This document shows positions 5,197-5,252 of a DNA stretch of 5,252 bases, piece after piece; the stretch's first letter is position 1; every line of letters begins with the position of its first letter. Origin of the DNA: Caldifarciminota bacterium (lineage in GTDB: Bacteria > Hydrothermota > E44-bin80). Both the position numbers and the translations under genes were made by a program. Where the stretch lies: contig JAGMEZ010000423.1 in NCBI GenBank assembly GCA_023127905.1, forward strand, positions 1 through 5,252, in the 5' to 3' direction. Below the pieces are notes generated by a model, which saw only the letters and a program-made list of their open reading frames with translations, ran no database searches and was not told the origin of the DNA.

Positions 5197-5244
5197 AGGG
5201 ACAGGTCCCTATGGACATGTATTGTTCCAGGGGGACCTGTCCCT
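5197..5244. repeat. Long imperfect palindrome with GGGACAGGTCCC arms
   Basis: GGGACAGGTCCC (5198-5209) and its exact reverse complement GGGACCTGTCCC (5232-5243) flank a 22-nt middle in which TGGA (5212-5215) can pair with TCCA (5226-5229). Each 12-bp arm is itself a palindrome apart from its central two bases, so each arm can also fold alone. It lies upstream of the CBM9-DUF5916 gene. It may be a dispersed repeat or the 3'-end hairpin of a gene beyond the window; no T-run follows on either strand. The rest of 5123-5252 shows no gene. Confidence 0.65.
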
Positions 5245-5252
5245 CCTCAACA

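Overview
This is an AT-rich bacterial window with four protein genes, all on the minus strand, separated by repeat-filled gaps. The mix suggests an uncultured Gram-negative lineage of the Fibrobacterota-Chlorobi-Bacteroidota type, such as candidate phylum WOR-3/Stahlbacteria, Cloacimonadota or Zixibacteria. The reasons are a beta-helix protein ending in a VYPNPF / FlgD-like C-terminal sorting domain (type IX secretion style), an outer-membrane CBM9-DUF5916 protein, and a small membrane protein with the phrase RLIGKSLEYVEAYT. The phylum is an inference; no rRNA or marker gene is present.

Reading with transcription, from right to left: 5123-5252 holds a long palindrome (two 12-bp arms related to GGGACAGGTCCC) and a possible -10 box. 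Next is a 678-aa secreted outer-membrane protein with an N-terminal CBM9-like domain and a DUF5916 barrel (3086-5122). The gap 2783-3085 is a stack of repeats: heptamer tracts, REP-like hairpins, and what looks like a 131-nt MITE-like element that split one REP hairpin and left a 5-bp duplication. A 167-aa DUF985 cupin follows (2279-2782), with a possible terminator just after it. The gap 1907-2278 holds a three-way-junction palindrome, a TCCTGAGC-type dispersed palindrome, and a consensus sigma-70 promoter. That promoter reads into a secreted beta-helix protein with a C-terminal sorting tail (533-1894). A small signal-peptide/one-TM protein lies downstream (30-452), probably in the same transcript.

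Three of the four protein products are exported: two are envelope or secreted proteins and one is a small membrane protein. The cupin looks cytosolic. Nothing ties the four genes into one pathway. The most notable material is the repeat biology: 7-bp tandem repeats of different sequence occur in both noncoding and coding DNA. Two of them lie inside the beta-helix gene, in its linker and in a loop of its sorting domain. Start codons of two genes (30-452 and 533-1894) are placed here from ribosome-binding-site position rather than at the longest reading frame.
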